Assembly: GCF_000745345.1 (NCBI RefSeq)
Contig: NZ_JQNR01000003.1
Coordinates: 1,116,001-1,180,000, forward strand
Origin: Actinacidiphila yeochonensis CN732
GTDB lineage: Bacteria > Actinomycetota > Actinomycetes > Streptomycetales > Streptomycetaceae
DNA: 64,000 nucleotides
Direction: 5' to 3'
Shown here: positions 25,230 through 34,052 of the stretch, piece after piece
Layout of the letters: every line of letters begins with the position of its first letter
How positions within the stretch are numbered: the first letter of the stretch is position 1
Made by a program: the position numbers and the translations under genes
The notes under the pieces: generated by a model
Seen by the model: the letters and a program-made list of their open reading frames with translations, nothing else
Databases searched by the model: none
What the model was told of the DNA's origin: nothing

Positions 25230-26327
25230 ATGCGCGGGCGGCAGGTCACGGGCTGGCTGTCGAAGGTGTTCGAGCTCAACCCCGCGGGGATCAACTGGCC
25301 GCGAGCGGTGATGTTCGTGGACGTCGCGCTGGTGCCGCTGGTCGTCTTCTGGACGATTGGGCACGAGCAGTACCTCCTCAGCGCCTTGTTCGGCCTGGTG
25401 TTCGCGGGGCTGGCCGACCCGGGGGGCGGCTACGGACGTCGCGCGTCGCACAACGCCGTCTTCGGGCTGACCGGCGCGGGGGTGACCGCGCTGGGGTTCG
25501 GCATCGGTGGAGTCGCGTGGGGCTGGCTGGTGCTGGCGTCCTTCTCCGTCACGCTGGTGGCAGGCCTGACCGTCGCCTTCGGGGTGCGCAGGTTCGTCGA
25601 CGCCCTGCTGCTCAACGTCTGGTTCGTCGTCGCTCTGGCAGTCGCATTCAGCTTCCACCAGCACCCCCGCCTCGTCAGCCACACGTGGGCCCAGGTAGTC
25701 GCCTGGGCCGGAGGGGCAGCGCTGTGGATCGCGGTGACGTTCGCCGCATGGCTGGTCTGCGGGCGCCAGGACCGGCCCCAGCCGATCGCGGAACTCCCCG
25801 GTGACACCTCGCGGAGGAAACTGACCGGGCCGCTGATCATGTTCGCGTTGATCCGCGCCCTGACCATGGGCGGCACCGTCGCGCTGGCGTTCGGACTGAA
25901 CCTCTCGCACGGCTACTGGCTGCCGATCGCGGCCTTCGTCGCGATGAAGCCGGACCTGGAGCAGGGCATGCTCGTCGCCGTGCAGCGGCTTTCCGGTGCC
26001 CTGATCGGTGCCGTCGTCGCCGCGCTGCTGCTGCTCCTGCCCACCAGCGCACACGGGCTCAGGCTGTTCGCGGTGGATCGCGGGCTCGAAGTCGTCGCGC
26101 TCTTCCTGCTCATGCATGGAGTGGCGATCCGCTTCTGGAACTACGCGCTCTACTGCGCGGTCATCGCCGCCGCGGTGCTCATCCTGGTGGATCTTCCGCA
26201 GCCCTCCGACTACGCCGCTGAGGGCTACCGGGTGCTGTGGACGTTGTGCGGCGTGGCGATCGGCCTGCTCGTCATGTTCCTCGCCGGCCTGTTGGCCAAG
26301 CGCACCGCCAAAGCGCCGCCGGCCTGA
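25230..26327 (+). CDS. FUSC family membrane protein
   Basis: 365 aa from the ATG at 25230, with GAGGAGG eight bases upstream; the earlier in-frame ATG at 25197 has poorer spacing. Two blocks of membrane helices are separated by a cytosolic loop (CGRQDRPQPIAELPGDTSRR). The second half carries the FUSC core (LNLSHGYWLPIAAFVAMKPD, QRLSGALIGAVVAALLLLLP). FUSC proteins relate to aromatic acid exporters (AaeB) and fusaric acid resistance; substrate unknown. It stands alone in the accessory block. Confidence 0.85.
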   Translation: MRGRQVTGWLSKVFELNPAGINWPRAVMFVDVALVPLVVFWTIGHEQYLLSALFGLVFAGLADPGGGYGRRASHNAVFGLTGAGVTALGFGIGGVAWGWLVLASFSVTLVAGLTVAFGVRRFVDALLLNVWFVVALAVAFSFHQHPRLVSHTWAQVVAWAGGAALWIAVTFAAWLVCGRQDRPQPIAELPGDTSRRKLTGPLIMFALIRALTMGGTVALAFGLNLSHGYWLPIAAFVAMKPDLEQGMLVAVQRLSGALIGAVVAALLLLLPTSAHGLRLFAVDRGLEVVALFLLMHGVAIRFWNYALYCAVIAAAVLILVDLPQPSDYAAEGYRVLWTLCGVAIGLLVMFLAGLLAKRTAKAPPA

Positions 26328-26822
26328 ACGGAGTCTGCTCCCACTCAGTCGCCGGGCAGCGTCGCAATGAGTTCTGCGGCTCTCAGTCCGGGGCGGCACC
26401 GAAGCCGCGGAAGGCGATGACGGATGACGCACGGGGAGGCATGCCCCGGTCAGAGCACCAGGACGCCCCTTACGTCCAAGTCGGCTGCCTGACGACGCTT
26501 GATCAACGGCTGAGCGGTGAGTCAGCGACGCGTCAACGTTGCGGCGTACCCCGTCAGCGGTGCGTCAAGGGTGCGCGACAAGGGAGTTGGAGGTTTCTAC
26601 AGTCGGCCTGTGAGGAACCGGGAGCGGACCGACAGTGCGGAGACCGAGGGAGGCGGCGGCGCGGCTCCCCGCACGGGACGGCTGATGAGGGCCCGTCCCG
26701 ACGGGGCGGCCCGGCGGCTCGACAGGGCGATCGCGAACGGACCGTTCCGGGCGTCGGGCCTGGAGTGACAGCGGCGGCCGGGACGCGCCGCCACCCGAAA
26801 CCACGTGAGGGCAGGGACCCTG
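26328..26822. other. 495-bp gap
   Basis: No supported gene. It contains a run of related direct repeats around 26513-26570 (GGTGAGTCAGCGACGCGTCAA, then GTCAGCGGTGCGTCAAGGG), possibly part of the promoter region of the following DUF4157 gene. Confidence 0.5.
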
Positions 26823-28067
26823 GTGCACTCGTACAACACACCGTCGGAGAAGTCCGACCGGACCACACCGCTGCGCCCGCCGCGCCACCGCACCGGCGCG
26901 GGTGCCGCACCCCCCGCCACGGCGGCGGCGTCGGTGCTCGACCTCCAGCGCCTGGCCGGCAACGCCGCCGTGGCCCGGGCGCTGGGACGGGAACACGAGC
27001 ACGACGCCGGATGCCACCACGGCGCACCGGTGCAGCGGTCGTCGGTGCTCGACGTGCTCCGGACCCCCGGCACTCCCGTCGACCCGCGCGTCCGCGCCAA
27101 GGCGGAGCAGGGCCTGGGTACGGACCTCAGCGACGTGCGGGTGCACGACGGCCCCGCGGCACGCCGCTCGGCAGCCGAACTCGGGGCCCGCGCGTACACC
27201 TCGGGTCGGCACATCGTGGCCGGCGAGCAGGGCATGGACGAGCACACCATGCTGCACGAGTTGACGCACGCCTGGCAGCAGGAGCGCGGCCAGGTCGAGG
27301 GCACCGACAACGGTGCCGGCCTGCGCCTCTCCGCCGAGGGCGACCAGCACGAGAACGAGGCGGAGGCGTGGGCCCACCGCCTGGCGAACGGGTCGGCGCC
27401 GACGGCGGACACCGCTGGCCGCACCGGCGGCGAGCACGCGGCACCGGCGTTTCAGCCGGCCGGCCCGTCGGTCCAGCGGGTACCCGCGGGGGACGAGGAA
27501 GAAGCAGGGGTGGCGAGAAGCGACGGCAGAGAGCCCGGGACCCTGGTATCCACCCTCAAAATACTCGCGGAAGTACTTCCCGAAGCCGCCCCACTCATCA
27601 TCCAGGGAATCGGCAACGCACTCACGACCATCGAAGGCGGCAGGATCTACGCGGCCGGCGTCGCGCTGAACGGGTCGGTAGGACTGAGCGAGATCGCCAA
27701 GGCGTGCTACCGGCTCCGCAGCGAACCCGGCCACATTCCCAGCTATGTCCGCATCGTCTTCGGCGCCATGAATCTGGCCGGCGCGGTCACGTACGGCCAG
27801 AGCCAGACCCTCGAAGGGTACCGAAAAGCAGTCCAGTCGTCGGTGGGCGCCATGCTGCAGGGCCTTTCCTATGCCGGAATCATCGTCACCGACAAATACA
27901 TCGCCTGGCAGGACGAGAAAAGGCCCAGGGAACCCCAGCCTGCTGGAACCACCACAGGATTCTCCACACGCCAGCAGCAGGACGCGCTACGCCGGAGGGG
28001 GCAGGGAAGGGACTCCGCGCCCCCACGCCTCCCGTCGCTGGACCTCCCCGACTGGCGCTTCGGCTGA
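26823..28067 (+). CDS. eCIS-core (DUF4157) protein, putative contractile-injection effector
   Basis: 414 aa from the GTG at 26823. A basic Pro-rich N-terminus carries the LQRLAGNAAVARAL motif typical of proteins loaded into extracellular contractile injection systems. The DUF4157 domain (about residues 80-165) has DPRVRAKAEQGLGTDLSDVR and the zinc-protease-like H145-E-L-T-H149 motif. After a variable linker (QRVPAGDEEEAG), the C-terminal 150 residues form amphipathic or hydrophobic helices (TLKILAEVLPEAAPLIIQGI, FGAMNLAGAVTYGQ) that match nothing I recognise and may be the payload. No sheath, tube or baseplate genes lie in this window. Confidence 0.85.
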   Translation: MHSYNTPSEKSDRTTPLRPPRHRTGAGAAPPATAAASVLDLQRLAGNAAVARALGREHEHDAGCHHGAPVQRSSVLDVLRTPGTPVDPRVRAKAEQGLGTDLSDVRVHDGPAARRSAAELGARAYTSGRHIVAGEQGMDEHTMLHELTHAWQQERGQVEGTDNGAGLRLSAEGDQHENEAEAWAHRLANGSAPTADTAGRTGGEHAAPAFQPAGPSVQRVPAGDEEEAGVARSDGREPGTLVSTLKILAEVLPEAAPLIIQGIGNALTTIEGGRIYAAGVALNGSVGLSEIAKACYRLRSEPGHIPSYVRIVFGAMNLAGAVTYGQSQTLEGYRKAVQSSVGAMLQGLSYAGIIVTDKYIAWQDEKRPREPQPAGTTTGFSTRQQQDALRRRGQGRDSAPPRLPSLDLPDWRFG

Positions 28068-28145
28068 CCGGACGGCGGCCCGTCCACCGGCGCGGACGAT
28101 CGAGTCGCCGTCGGCGAAGAGGGCCCGTGCGTGACGGGCGGTCGG

Positions 28146-28358
28146 TCAGGCGAAGTGCGAGGTGAACTCGGAGCGGCTGATCCGCCGGTCGCCGTCCGTG
28201 TCGGCCTCCCGGACGAAGTCGGCGAGCTTCACTCCACCGACGGCGCCGCCGTTGTCCTTCCCGTAGTCCCTCAGCTCGCTCAGCCTGATCTCTCCGCTTC
28301 CGTCCGCGTCGATCTCCGCGAACAGCGCCTCGGCCTCGGCCTTGGTCATCTTGCCCAT
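28146..28358 (-). CDS. EF-hand calcium-binding protein (CabD-like)
   Basis: 70-aa cytosolic protein with two complete EF-hand loops, D17-ADGSGEIRLS-E28 and D53-TDGDRRISRS-E64. The ATG follows AGGAGG by four bases. Streptomyces has several such calmodulin-like small proteins thought to buffer or sense calcium during aerial growth. It converges with the DUF4157 gene. Confidence 0.93.
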   Translation of the reverse strand: MGKMTKAEAEALFAEIDADGSGEIRLSELRDYGKDNGGAVGGVKLADFVREADTDGDRRISRSEFTSHFA

Positions 28359-28643
28359 TGCTCCTCCTGAATTCGTTTACGGGACGTCCTGCCGTTTCGG
28401 AACGAGCGGCAGGCGGCGCGCCCCAGGAACGCCGCAGCGGTTCAGGTGTCCTCCATCACCGGTCAGGCCGGGCGGTGGAGGACCTTGATCACGTCCGGTG
28501 AACGAGCACGGGCCTCCCGGGACACGCGGGACCTCCGGCCGTCCCCCAGATGGGCAACGGGCGATGATCGGCACCGATACGCCTTGACGCATGCCATAAG
28601 GAACGGCCTACGAGGGCACCGTGCGGTAGCGGTGCGGCAATGC

Positions 28644-28669
28644 GTCGGCACCACGTGCGTGGTGCCGAC
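28644..28669 (-). terminator. palindromic hairpin after tRNA-Leu
   Basis: GTCGGCACCACG-TG-CGTGGTGCCGAC, 12-bp arms with a 2-nt centre, about 30 bp beyond the tRNA-Leu 3' end on its strand. No T-tract. The rest of the gap 28359-28699 shows nothing else. Confidence 0.6.
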
Positions 28670-28699
28670 GTCTCCGCAGGTCAGAGACCATGCAGTGAG

Positions 28700-28784
28700 T
28701 GCGGCCGGTGGGACTCGAACCCACACGGGGGGTTACCCCACTGGGACCTAAACCCAGCTCGGCTGCCAGTTACGACACGGCCGC
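28700..28784 (-). tRNA. tRNA-Leu (TAG)
   Basis: 85-nt class II tRNA. Acceptor GCGGCCG/CGGCCGC with discriminator A, anticodon arm CTGGG-TTTAGGT-CCCAG with anticodon TAG (complement of 28748-28750), a long variable arm, and a T-arm with GTTCGAGTC. Its 3' end faces the accessory block. Confidence 0.97.
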
Positions 28785-28941
28785 GCGCCCTGCCATCGTA
28801 GCCATCCGGGGCCTGCCGCGGTACGCCCGGCACGATCGGGGGCGATCGGGTGCGATCAGGCGCGCTGGATCGGGCGATGGCTCCGGCCCGGGGGCGGGGC
28901 CGGGGCGGACGGGGGCGGCGGCGCGGGCGGGTGAGGGGGGC

Positions 28942-29418
28942 TCAGACGGCCAGGTCGCGGAGGAGTTTGGCCACGTGGCCGGTGGCGCGGACGTTGTAGA
29001 AGGCGTGCTCGATCGCGCCGGCCTCGTCGACGACGAAGGTGGAGCGGATCACGCCGGTGATCTTCTTGCCGTAGGAGGTCTTCTCCCCGTAGGCGCCGTA
29101 GGCGTTGAGCACCGCGCGGTCCGGGTCGGCGAGCAGGGTGACCCGCAGGGACTCCTTCTCCCGGAACTTCGCCAGCTTCTCGGGGGTGTCCGGGGAGACG
29201 CCGATGACGTCGTAGCCGGCCTTGGCGAAGACCTCCAGGTTGTCGGTGAAGTCGCACGCCTCCTTGGTGCAGCCGGGCGTCATCGCGGCGGGGTAGAAGT
29301 ACACGACGACCTTGCGGCCCCGGTGGCCGGCCAGGGAGACCTCGTTGCCGTCGGCGTCGGGCAGGGTGAAGTCGGGCGCGGGGTCGCCGGCGGCGAGGCG
29401 ACCGGGGGTGGCTGGCAT
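28942..29418 (-). CDS. bcp: thioredoxin-dependent thiol peroxidase (Bcp/PrxQ)
   Basis: 158-aa peroxiredoxin reducing hydroperoxides with thioredoxin. Peroxidatic Cys50 and resolving Cys55 lie in FYPAAMTPGCTKEACDF, the helix-internal C-x4-C arrangement of PrxQ/Bcp. Downstream VIGVSPDTPEKLAKF and VIRSTFVVDEAG are family-typical. It is divergent from the DUF3618 gene with only about 100 bp between. Confidence 0.95.
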   Translation of the reverse strand: MPATPGRLAAGDPAPDFTLPDADGNEVSLAGHRGRKVVVYFYPAAMTPGCTKEACDFTDNLEVFAKAGYDVIGVSPDTPEKLAKFREKESLRVTLLADPDRAVLNAYGAYGEKTSYGKKITGVIRSTFVVDEAGAIEHAFYNVRATGHVAKLLRDLAV

Positions 29419-29515
29419 GGTGGCTCCTGGAGGCCGAACGGGGTGCCGACGAGGCAGGGGCCGCGTCGGACTGACAGACTGTCCGAACGCTACCTAACCA
29501 GGCGAGGAGGATGCT

Positions 29516-29842
29516 GTGTCGGAAGCTGCCAGGACGCCCGCCCAGATCGAGGCGGACATCACCCGCAGGCGGCAGGACCTCGCCCTCGTCCTGGACGAGA
29601 TCGCGGTCCGGGTCCACCCGCAGACGATCATCCAGGACACGAAGGCCAAGGCGGTCTCCGCTGTCGACCGCGCCGTCGGACAGGCGTACGTCGCCGCCAA
29701 CCGGACGGCCAACCGGGTACGGGCGCACTTCGTGGACGAGGACGGCTCGGTACGGGTGGAACGCGTGGTGCCGGCCGCGGTGGCCGGGGCCGCCCTCCTG
29801 GGGGCGGTGGCCGGTCTCACCGTGTGGCGACGGCGCCGGTAG
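29516..29842 (+). CDS. DUF3618 membrane protein
   Basis: 108 aa; GTG start behind GAGGAGG. The N-terminus RTPAQIEADITRRRQDLALV is the DUF3618 signature, predicted helical. One C-terminal membrane helix (AAVAGAALLGAVAGLTVW) is followed by a basic RRRR end. Function unknown; the gene is conserved next to the GroES-like gene, which starts 10 bp downstream. Confidence 0.9.
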   Translation: MSEAARTPAQIEADITRRRQDLALVLDEIAVRVHPQTIIQDTKAKAVSAVDRAVGQAYVAANRTANRVRAHFVDEDGSVRVERVVPAAVAGAALLGAVAGLTVWRRRR

Positions 29843-29852
29843 GTTTCTCGCC

Positions 29853-30203
29853 GTGAGTCCCAAGAGTTCGAAGAGCGAGCACGACAAGCTGCCCATCCGC
29901 ATGCTGCACGACCGCGTTCTGGTGCGGCAGGACACCGCGGAGGGTGAGCGGCGCAGCGGCGGCGGCATCCTGATCCCGGCGACGGCCGCCGTCGGCAAGC
30001 GGCTGGCCTGGGCCGAGGTGGTGGCGGTGGGCCAGAACGTCCGTGCCGTCGAGATCGGCGACCGGGTGCTGTACGACCCGGAGGACCGAGCCGAGGTCGA
30101 GGTGCGGGGAGTGGCGTACGTGCTGATGCGCGAGCGCGACCTGCACGCGGTGGCCGCGGAGCGGCTCCAGGGCTCGGAGGACTCGACCGGCCTGTACCTG
30201 TGA
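29853..30203 (+). CDS. GroES-like co-chaperone family protein
   Basis: 116 aa. Segments IRMLHDRVLVRQDTAEGERR, GGILIPATAAVGKRLAWAEV and GDRVLYDPEDRAEVE form the GroES beta-barrel with a mobile-loop-like region (SGGGILIP). It is not the groES of a groESL operon: no groEL follows, and the length exceeds the usual ~100 residues. A specialised or moonlighting barrel is possible. It starts 10 bp after the DUF3618 gene, so the two are likely co-transcribed. Confidence 0.85.
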   Translation: MSPKSSKSEHDKLPIRMLHDRVLVRQDTAEGERRSGGGILIPATAAVGKRLAWAEVVAVGQNVRAVEIGDRVLYDPEDRAEVEVRGVAYVLMRERDLHAVAAERLQGSEDSTGLYL

Positions 30204-30242
30204 CGCCCCGCTGATCGGCGGACCGCGACCCGATCGGCCGAT

Positions 30243-30402
30243 CAGCGCATCAGTACGTCAGCACGTCAGCACGTCAGCACGTCAGCACGTCAGCACGTCA
30301 GCACGTCAGCACGTCAGCACCTGGGTACGTCTGCACGTCAGTACGTCGGCACGGCAATACGTCTGCACCTCGGTACGTCTGGACCTCAGCACCTCCGCAT
30401 AT
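30243..30402. repeat. 20-unit degenerate octamer array (CAGCACGT)n
   Basis: Strict 8-bp periodicity over 160 bp. Seven consecutive perfect CAGCACGT units (30259-30314) grade on the right into diverged ones (CTGCACGT, CGGTACGT, CAGCACCT). It lies between the 3' ends of the GroES-like gene and the penicillin-binding protein. No open frame of interest. Confidence 0.9.
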
Positions 30403-30411
30403 CAACCGACA

Positions 30412-30455
30412 CGGGGTGTCGGGGGAAGCCCTCAAGGACCTCCCCCGACACCCCG
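30412..30455 (-). terminator. strong hairpin terminator
   Basis: Perfect 15-bp stem CGGGGTGTCGGGGGA / TCCCCCGACACCCCG, 45 bp beyond the stop of the penicillin-binding protein gene. Confidence 0.85.
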
Positions 30456-30500
30456 CGGTGCTGGAGCCCGCCGTGCGGCCCGGCCGGCCGGGCCACCGGA

Positions 30501-32945
30501 TCAGCCGCTGGGCACGCTCACGGAGGCGTCACTCGCGGTGCCCTGCCCGGACGACGTGCCCGACGACGTGCCCGACGACGTGCCGGACGACGTGCCGCCG
30601 CTGAGGCCGTCCGTGGTGCCGGTGTCCGTGCCGCCGGAGCCGGCCGATCCGGCGGAGCCCGCGGAGCCGTTCGAACCGTTCGAGCCGCTGCCGGTCGGGT
30701 CCTGCGGCGCGGTGGGCGCGGTGGCCGTACCGGTCGTCGGCGCGGAGCCGCCCTCGGTCGGCTGGGTGGACGGCGCGGTGGTCGACGTGGAGCCGCCGGG
30801 GGTGCCCGACGGGGTGGTGGGCGACTGCGAGCCGGTGGACGGCGCGGTGGTGGTGGGCGTCTGGCCGGTGTCGCCCTGGTCGGTGCCGGGGGTGTCGCCG
30901 GAGTCCGGTGCCTGGGTCTGGCTGCCGGCCTGGAGGTCCAGGTGGAAGCCGGTGACCGGGGTGTTCTTCAGTGCCGCCGCGGTGTACTGGGACCACACGT
31001 TGGCGGGCTGGCCGCCGCCGTTGACGCGGGCGGAGCCCATCGCCCCGTAGAGCGCCTTCTGGGCGCCCGTGTCCGGGTCCATGCCGAAGACCGCGACGAC
31101 GGTGGCGAGCTTGGGGGTGTAGCCGGCGAACCAGGCGGCCTTGTCGTCGTCGGCGGTACCCGTCTTGGCGGCGGCCGGCCAGCCGGAGTTCTGCGCGGCC
31201 GCGGCGGTGCCGTAGGGGCTGTCGACCACGCTCTTGAGCATCGCCGTGGTGGTGTCGGCGGCGGTGCGCGGCACCGCCTGCACCGCGTCGCGCTGCGGCA
31301 GGCCGACGTCCTGGCCGTCCTTGCTGACCTTGACGACCATCGAGTACGGGATCTCCTTGCCGTGGTCGGCGAGGGTGGCGTACACCTGCGCCATGTCCAG
31401 CGGGCTGGCGGAGCTGGTACCGAAGGCGCCCAGCGCCATCGCGGGCGTCTGCGGGATGTCGATGTCCGTGGACATGCCCAGGTCGTGGGCGGTGTTGATG
31501 ACGTTCTTGGTGCCGACGTCCTGCGCCATCTGCGCGAAGACCGCGTTCACCGACTTGTCCATCGCGTCGGTGACGGTGATGTCGCCGTAGTCCTTCTCGT
31601 CCTCGTTGGCCGGGTGGTAGCCGACCGGCCCGTCCGGGCCCTGCACCTGGCGGCCGCTGTCGCCGTTGTAGATCGTGGTGGGGGTGATCGTCCGACCGCT
31701 CTGGGTGGTCGAGTCGTTCTGCAGCGCGGAGGCGAATATGACCGGCTTGAAGGTGGAGCCGGGCTGGTAGGTGCGGTTGGTGGCGCTGCTCACGTACTGC
31801 TTGGTGTAGTCGATGCCGCCGTAGAGGGCGACGACGTTCCCGGTGGAGGGGTCGATGGAGACGCCGCCGGCCCGCACGTACTTGTCGGCCGCGGCGGTGC
31901 CGCGCTTGTCGTAGACCTGCTCCTGGGCCGCCTTCACCATGGCGTCCTCGTCGGGCTTCTGGATCGTGGTGGTGATCCGGTAGCCGCCGCCGCGCAGCGC
32001 CGCGGCGTCGACGATCTTGTGCTGGATCAGGTAGTCGTCGACGGCCTGGACGATGTAGCCGCGCTGGCCGGCCTTGCTGGCGGTGGCCTTCGGCTTGCCG
32101 ATGGTCGGGAAGGTCGTCTTCGCCCGCTGGGCGGCGGTGATCCAGTGCTCCTTGAGCATGCCGTCCATCACGTAGTTCCAGCGCGCCTCGGCCGCGTGGG
32201 CGTTCTCCGGGTGGGCGGAGAGGTCGTACGCGCTGGGGGCGTTCAGGAGGGTGGCGAGGTACGCGCTCTGGGCGACGGTCAGGTCGGAGGCGTTGGTGCT
32301 GAAGTACGCCTGCGCGGCGGCCTGGATGCCGTAGGCGTTGCGGCCGTAGTAGCTGGTGTTGAGGTAGCCCTCAAGGATCTGGTCCTTGGACTCGTTGCGA
32401 TCCAGCTTGATCGCGATGAAGAACTCCTTGGCCTTCCGCTGCGCGGTCTGGTTCTGGTTCAGGTAGTAGTTCTTCACGTACTGCTGGGTGATCGTCGAGC
32501 CGGACTGCACGCCCTTGCCGGTGGCGGTGTTCCACGCGGCCCGGACCATGCCCTTGGGGCTGACCGCGGACTCGTGGTAGAAGTTCCGGTCCTCCGCGGC
32601 GAGGGTGGCGTAGCGGGCCGACTTGGCGACCTCGGCCAGGGAGACGTTCTGCCGGTTGACGGCGCCGTCACGGGTGATCTCGGTCTTGCCGTCCGCGTAG
32701 TAGTAGACGTTGTTCTGCGCGGTCGCGGCGGCGTTCGGGTCGGGGATGTCCACCAGCGCGTAGCCGACGAAGAACGCGGCGACGAGCAGCAGCAGGACGG
32801 TCAGGCCGCCGCCGAAGAGCAGCCGCCAGCCGGGCACCAGCCGCCGCAGGCCGGTACGGCGGGGCCGGCCGCGCCGGTCGGTGAGCGTGGGGCGCGGTCC
32901 CCAGCCGCCCGATCCGGGCGTGCTTCCGTTCCGAACGTCACTCAT
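30501..32945 (-). CDS. class A penicillin-binding protein (transglycosylase/transpeptidase)
   Basis: 814-aa bifunctional peptidoglycan synthase. The ATG at 32945 has GAGGAG about 11 bases upstream. A basic cytosolic start is followed by one membrane anchor (LLFGGGLTVLLLLVAAFFVGYALV) and the GT51 domain with catalytic E118 in EDRNFYHE and SGSTITQQYVKN. The transpeptidase has S397-T-F-K400, SVN (DKSVNAVF) and KTGTAD. The last ~110 residues are a low-complexity extracellular tail (TPGTDQGD.., GSNGSNGSAGS, TSSGTSSG repeats). It polymerises and cross-links glycan at the outer face of the membrane. Monocistronic, with its own terminator. Confidence 0.95.
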   Translation of the reverse strand: MSDVRNGSTPGSGGWGPRPTLTDRRGRPRRTGLRRLVPGWRLLFGGGLTVLLLLVAAFFVGYALVDIPDPNAAATAQNNVYYYADGKTEITRDGAVNRQNVSLAEVAKSARYATLAAEDRNFYHESAVSPKGMVRAAWNTATGKGVQSGSTITQQYVKNYYLNQNQTAQRKAKEFFIAIKLDRNESKDQILEGYLNTSYYGRNAYGIQAAAQAYFSTNASDLTVAQSAYLATLLNAPSAYDLSAHPENAHAAEARWNYVMDGMLKEHWITAAQRAKTTFPTIGKPKATASKAGQRGYIVQAVDDYLIQHKIVDAAALRGGGYRITTTIQKPDEDAMVKAAQEQVYDKRGTAAADKYVRAGGVSIDPSTGNVVALYGGIDYTKQYVSSATNRTYQPGSTFKPVIFASALQNDSTTQSGRTITPTTIYNGDSGRQVQGPDGPVGYHPANEDEKDYGDITVTDAMDKSVNAVFAQMAQDVGTKNVINTAHDLGMSTDIDIPQTPAMALGAFGTSSASPLDMAQVYATLADHGKEIPYSMVVKVSKDGQDVGLPQRDAVQAVPRTAADTTTAMLKSVVDSPYGTAAAAQNSGWPAAAKTGTADDDKAAWFAGYTPKLATVVAVFGMDPDTGAQKALYGAMGSARVNGGGQPANVWSQYTAAALKNTPVTGFHLDLQAGSQTQAPDSGDTPGTDQGDTGQTPTTTAPSTGSQSPTTPSGTPGGSTSTTAPSTQPTEGGSAPTTGTATAPTAPQDPTGSGSNGSNGSAGSAGSAGSGGTDTGTTDGLSGGTSSGTSSGTSSGTSSGQGTASDASVSVPSG

Positions 32946-33236
32946 GTCTGTTGGGACTCCTCGACCGCCCTCGGGGTTGGTCCGGGCGGAACATATGGAC
33001 CAGATCGTTACGTACGCTCCCGTACAGCCACGTAGCCCACTGAACTCACGCTGCCTCAACACTGTCGCACCATCCGGGCGCGTCCGATCCGTGCGGCACA
33101 TCCGTGACGAGGCTGTGACGGGCCGTCCGGCGCACTTCCGTCACCCGTCCGTGGCGGAAAAACCCTTGGCCCGTCTGGCCTGCGGCGTAGTACGCTTCGC
33201 GGCTTGTGTCCCGGACCACGTGAGGGGGTTCACACC

Positions 33237-34052
33237 ATGCGCGGCTTCTCCGCGGGCTTCTACGCGGCGGTCGTCACCCGCGGCTTCCGCCGCTACGCGA
33301 CCTACCGCACCGCGACCGCCGCGGGGCTGTTCACCAACACCGTCTTCGGGCTGATCATCACGTACAGCTACATCGCGCTGTGGAGCCAGCGCCCGCACCT
33401 GGGCGGCTACAGCCAGCCGCAGGCGCTGACGTACGTGTGGCTCGGGCAGGGGCTGCTGACGCCGATGGCACTGATGGGCGGCGGCTTCGAGGACGAGCTG
33501 GGCGACCGCATCCGCTCCGGGGACGTCGCCGTGGACCTGTACCGGCCGGCCGACCTCCAGGCGTGGTGGCTCTCGGCCGACCTGGGACGGGCCGCCTTCC
33601 AGCTGGTGGCCCGCGGGGTGGTGCCGATGTGCGTGGGGTCGCTGATCTTCACGCTGGCCCTGCCCACCGCCCCGCTGACCTGGCTGTTCTTCCTGGTGTC
33701 GGTGGCGCTGGGGCTGCTGGTGAGCTTCGCGCTGCGCTACCTCGTGGCGCTGAGCTTCTTCTGGCTGCTGGACGGCGCGGGGGTGTCGCAGGTGGTGTGG
33801 CTGGCCGGGCTGTTCTTCTCCGGGATGCTGCTGCCGTTGAGCGTCTTCCCGGGCACGCTGGGCGCCGTCGCGCGGGCGCTGCCCTGGTCGGCGATGCTCC
33901 AGGTGCCGGCGGACGTGCTGCTGGGCCGGCACCGGAGCGGCGGCGCGGCGGGCTCGCTCGGCTTCCAGGCGGTCTGGGCGGTCGTGCTGCTGGCGGCCGG
34001 CCGGGCGGTCCAGGGGCTCGCGACGCGCCGGGTGGTGGTCCAGGGTGGCTGA
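33237..34052 (+). CDS. ABC-2 type export permease, subunit 1
   Basis: 271 aa; ATG with GAGGGGG eight bases upstream. Six membrane helices (TAAGLFTNTVFGLIITYSYI, WLFFLVSVALGLLVSFALRY, VVWLAGLFFSGMLLPLSVFP) in the ABC-2/DUF990 pattern, including the EDELGDRIRSGDVAVDLYRP coupling segment. First gene of a three-gene exporter: permease, permease, ATPase. The next gene overlaps by eight bases. Substrate unknown; some DUF990 systems resemble teichoic acid or antibiotic exporters. Confidence 0.9.
   Translation: MRGFSAGFYAAVVTRGFRRYATYRTATAAGLFTNTVFGLIITYSYIALWSQRPHLGGYSQPQALTYVWLGQGLLTPMALMGGGFEDELGDRIRSGDVAVDLYRPADLQAWWLSADLGRAAFQLVARGVVPMCVGSLIFTLALPTAPLTWLFFLVSVALGLLVSFALRYLVALSFFWLLDGAGVSQVVWLAGLFFSGMLLPLSVFPGTLGAVARALPWSAMLQVPADVLLGRHRSGGAAGSLGFQAVWAVVLLAAGRAVQGLATRRVVVQGG

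Noticed and set aside
19062..28699. Genomic island or ICE integrated at tRNA-Leu
   Set aside because: The block is compositionally distinct and ends at a tRNA 3' end, but no integrase, excisionase or duplicated tRNA 3' segment was found on the left side near 19.1 kb.
30243..30402. CRISPR array
   Set aside because: Period is 8 bp with no spacers and there are no cas genes nearby; it is a simple tandem repeat.
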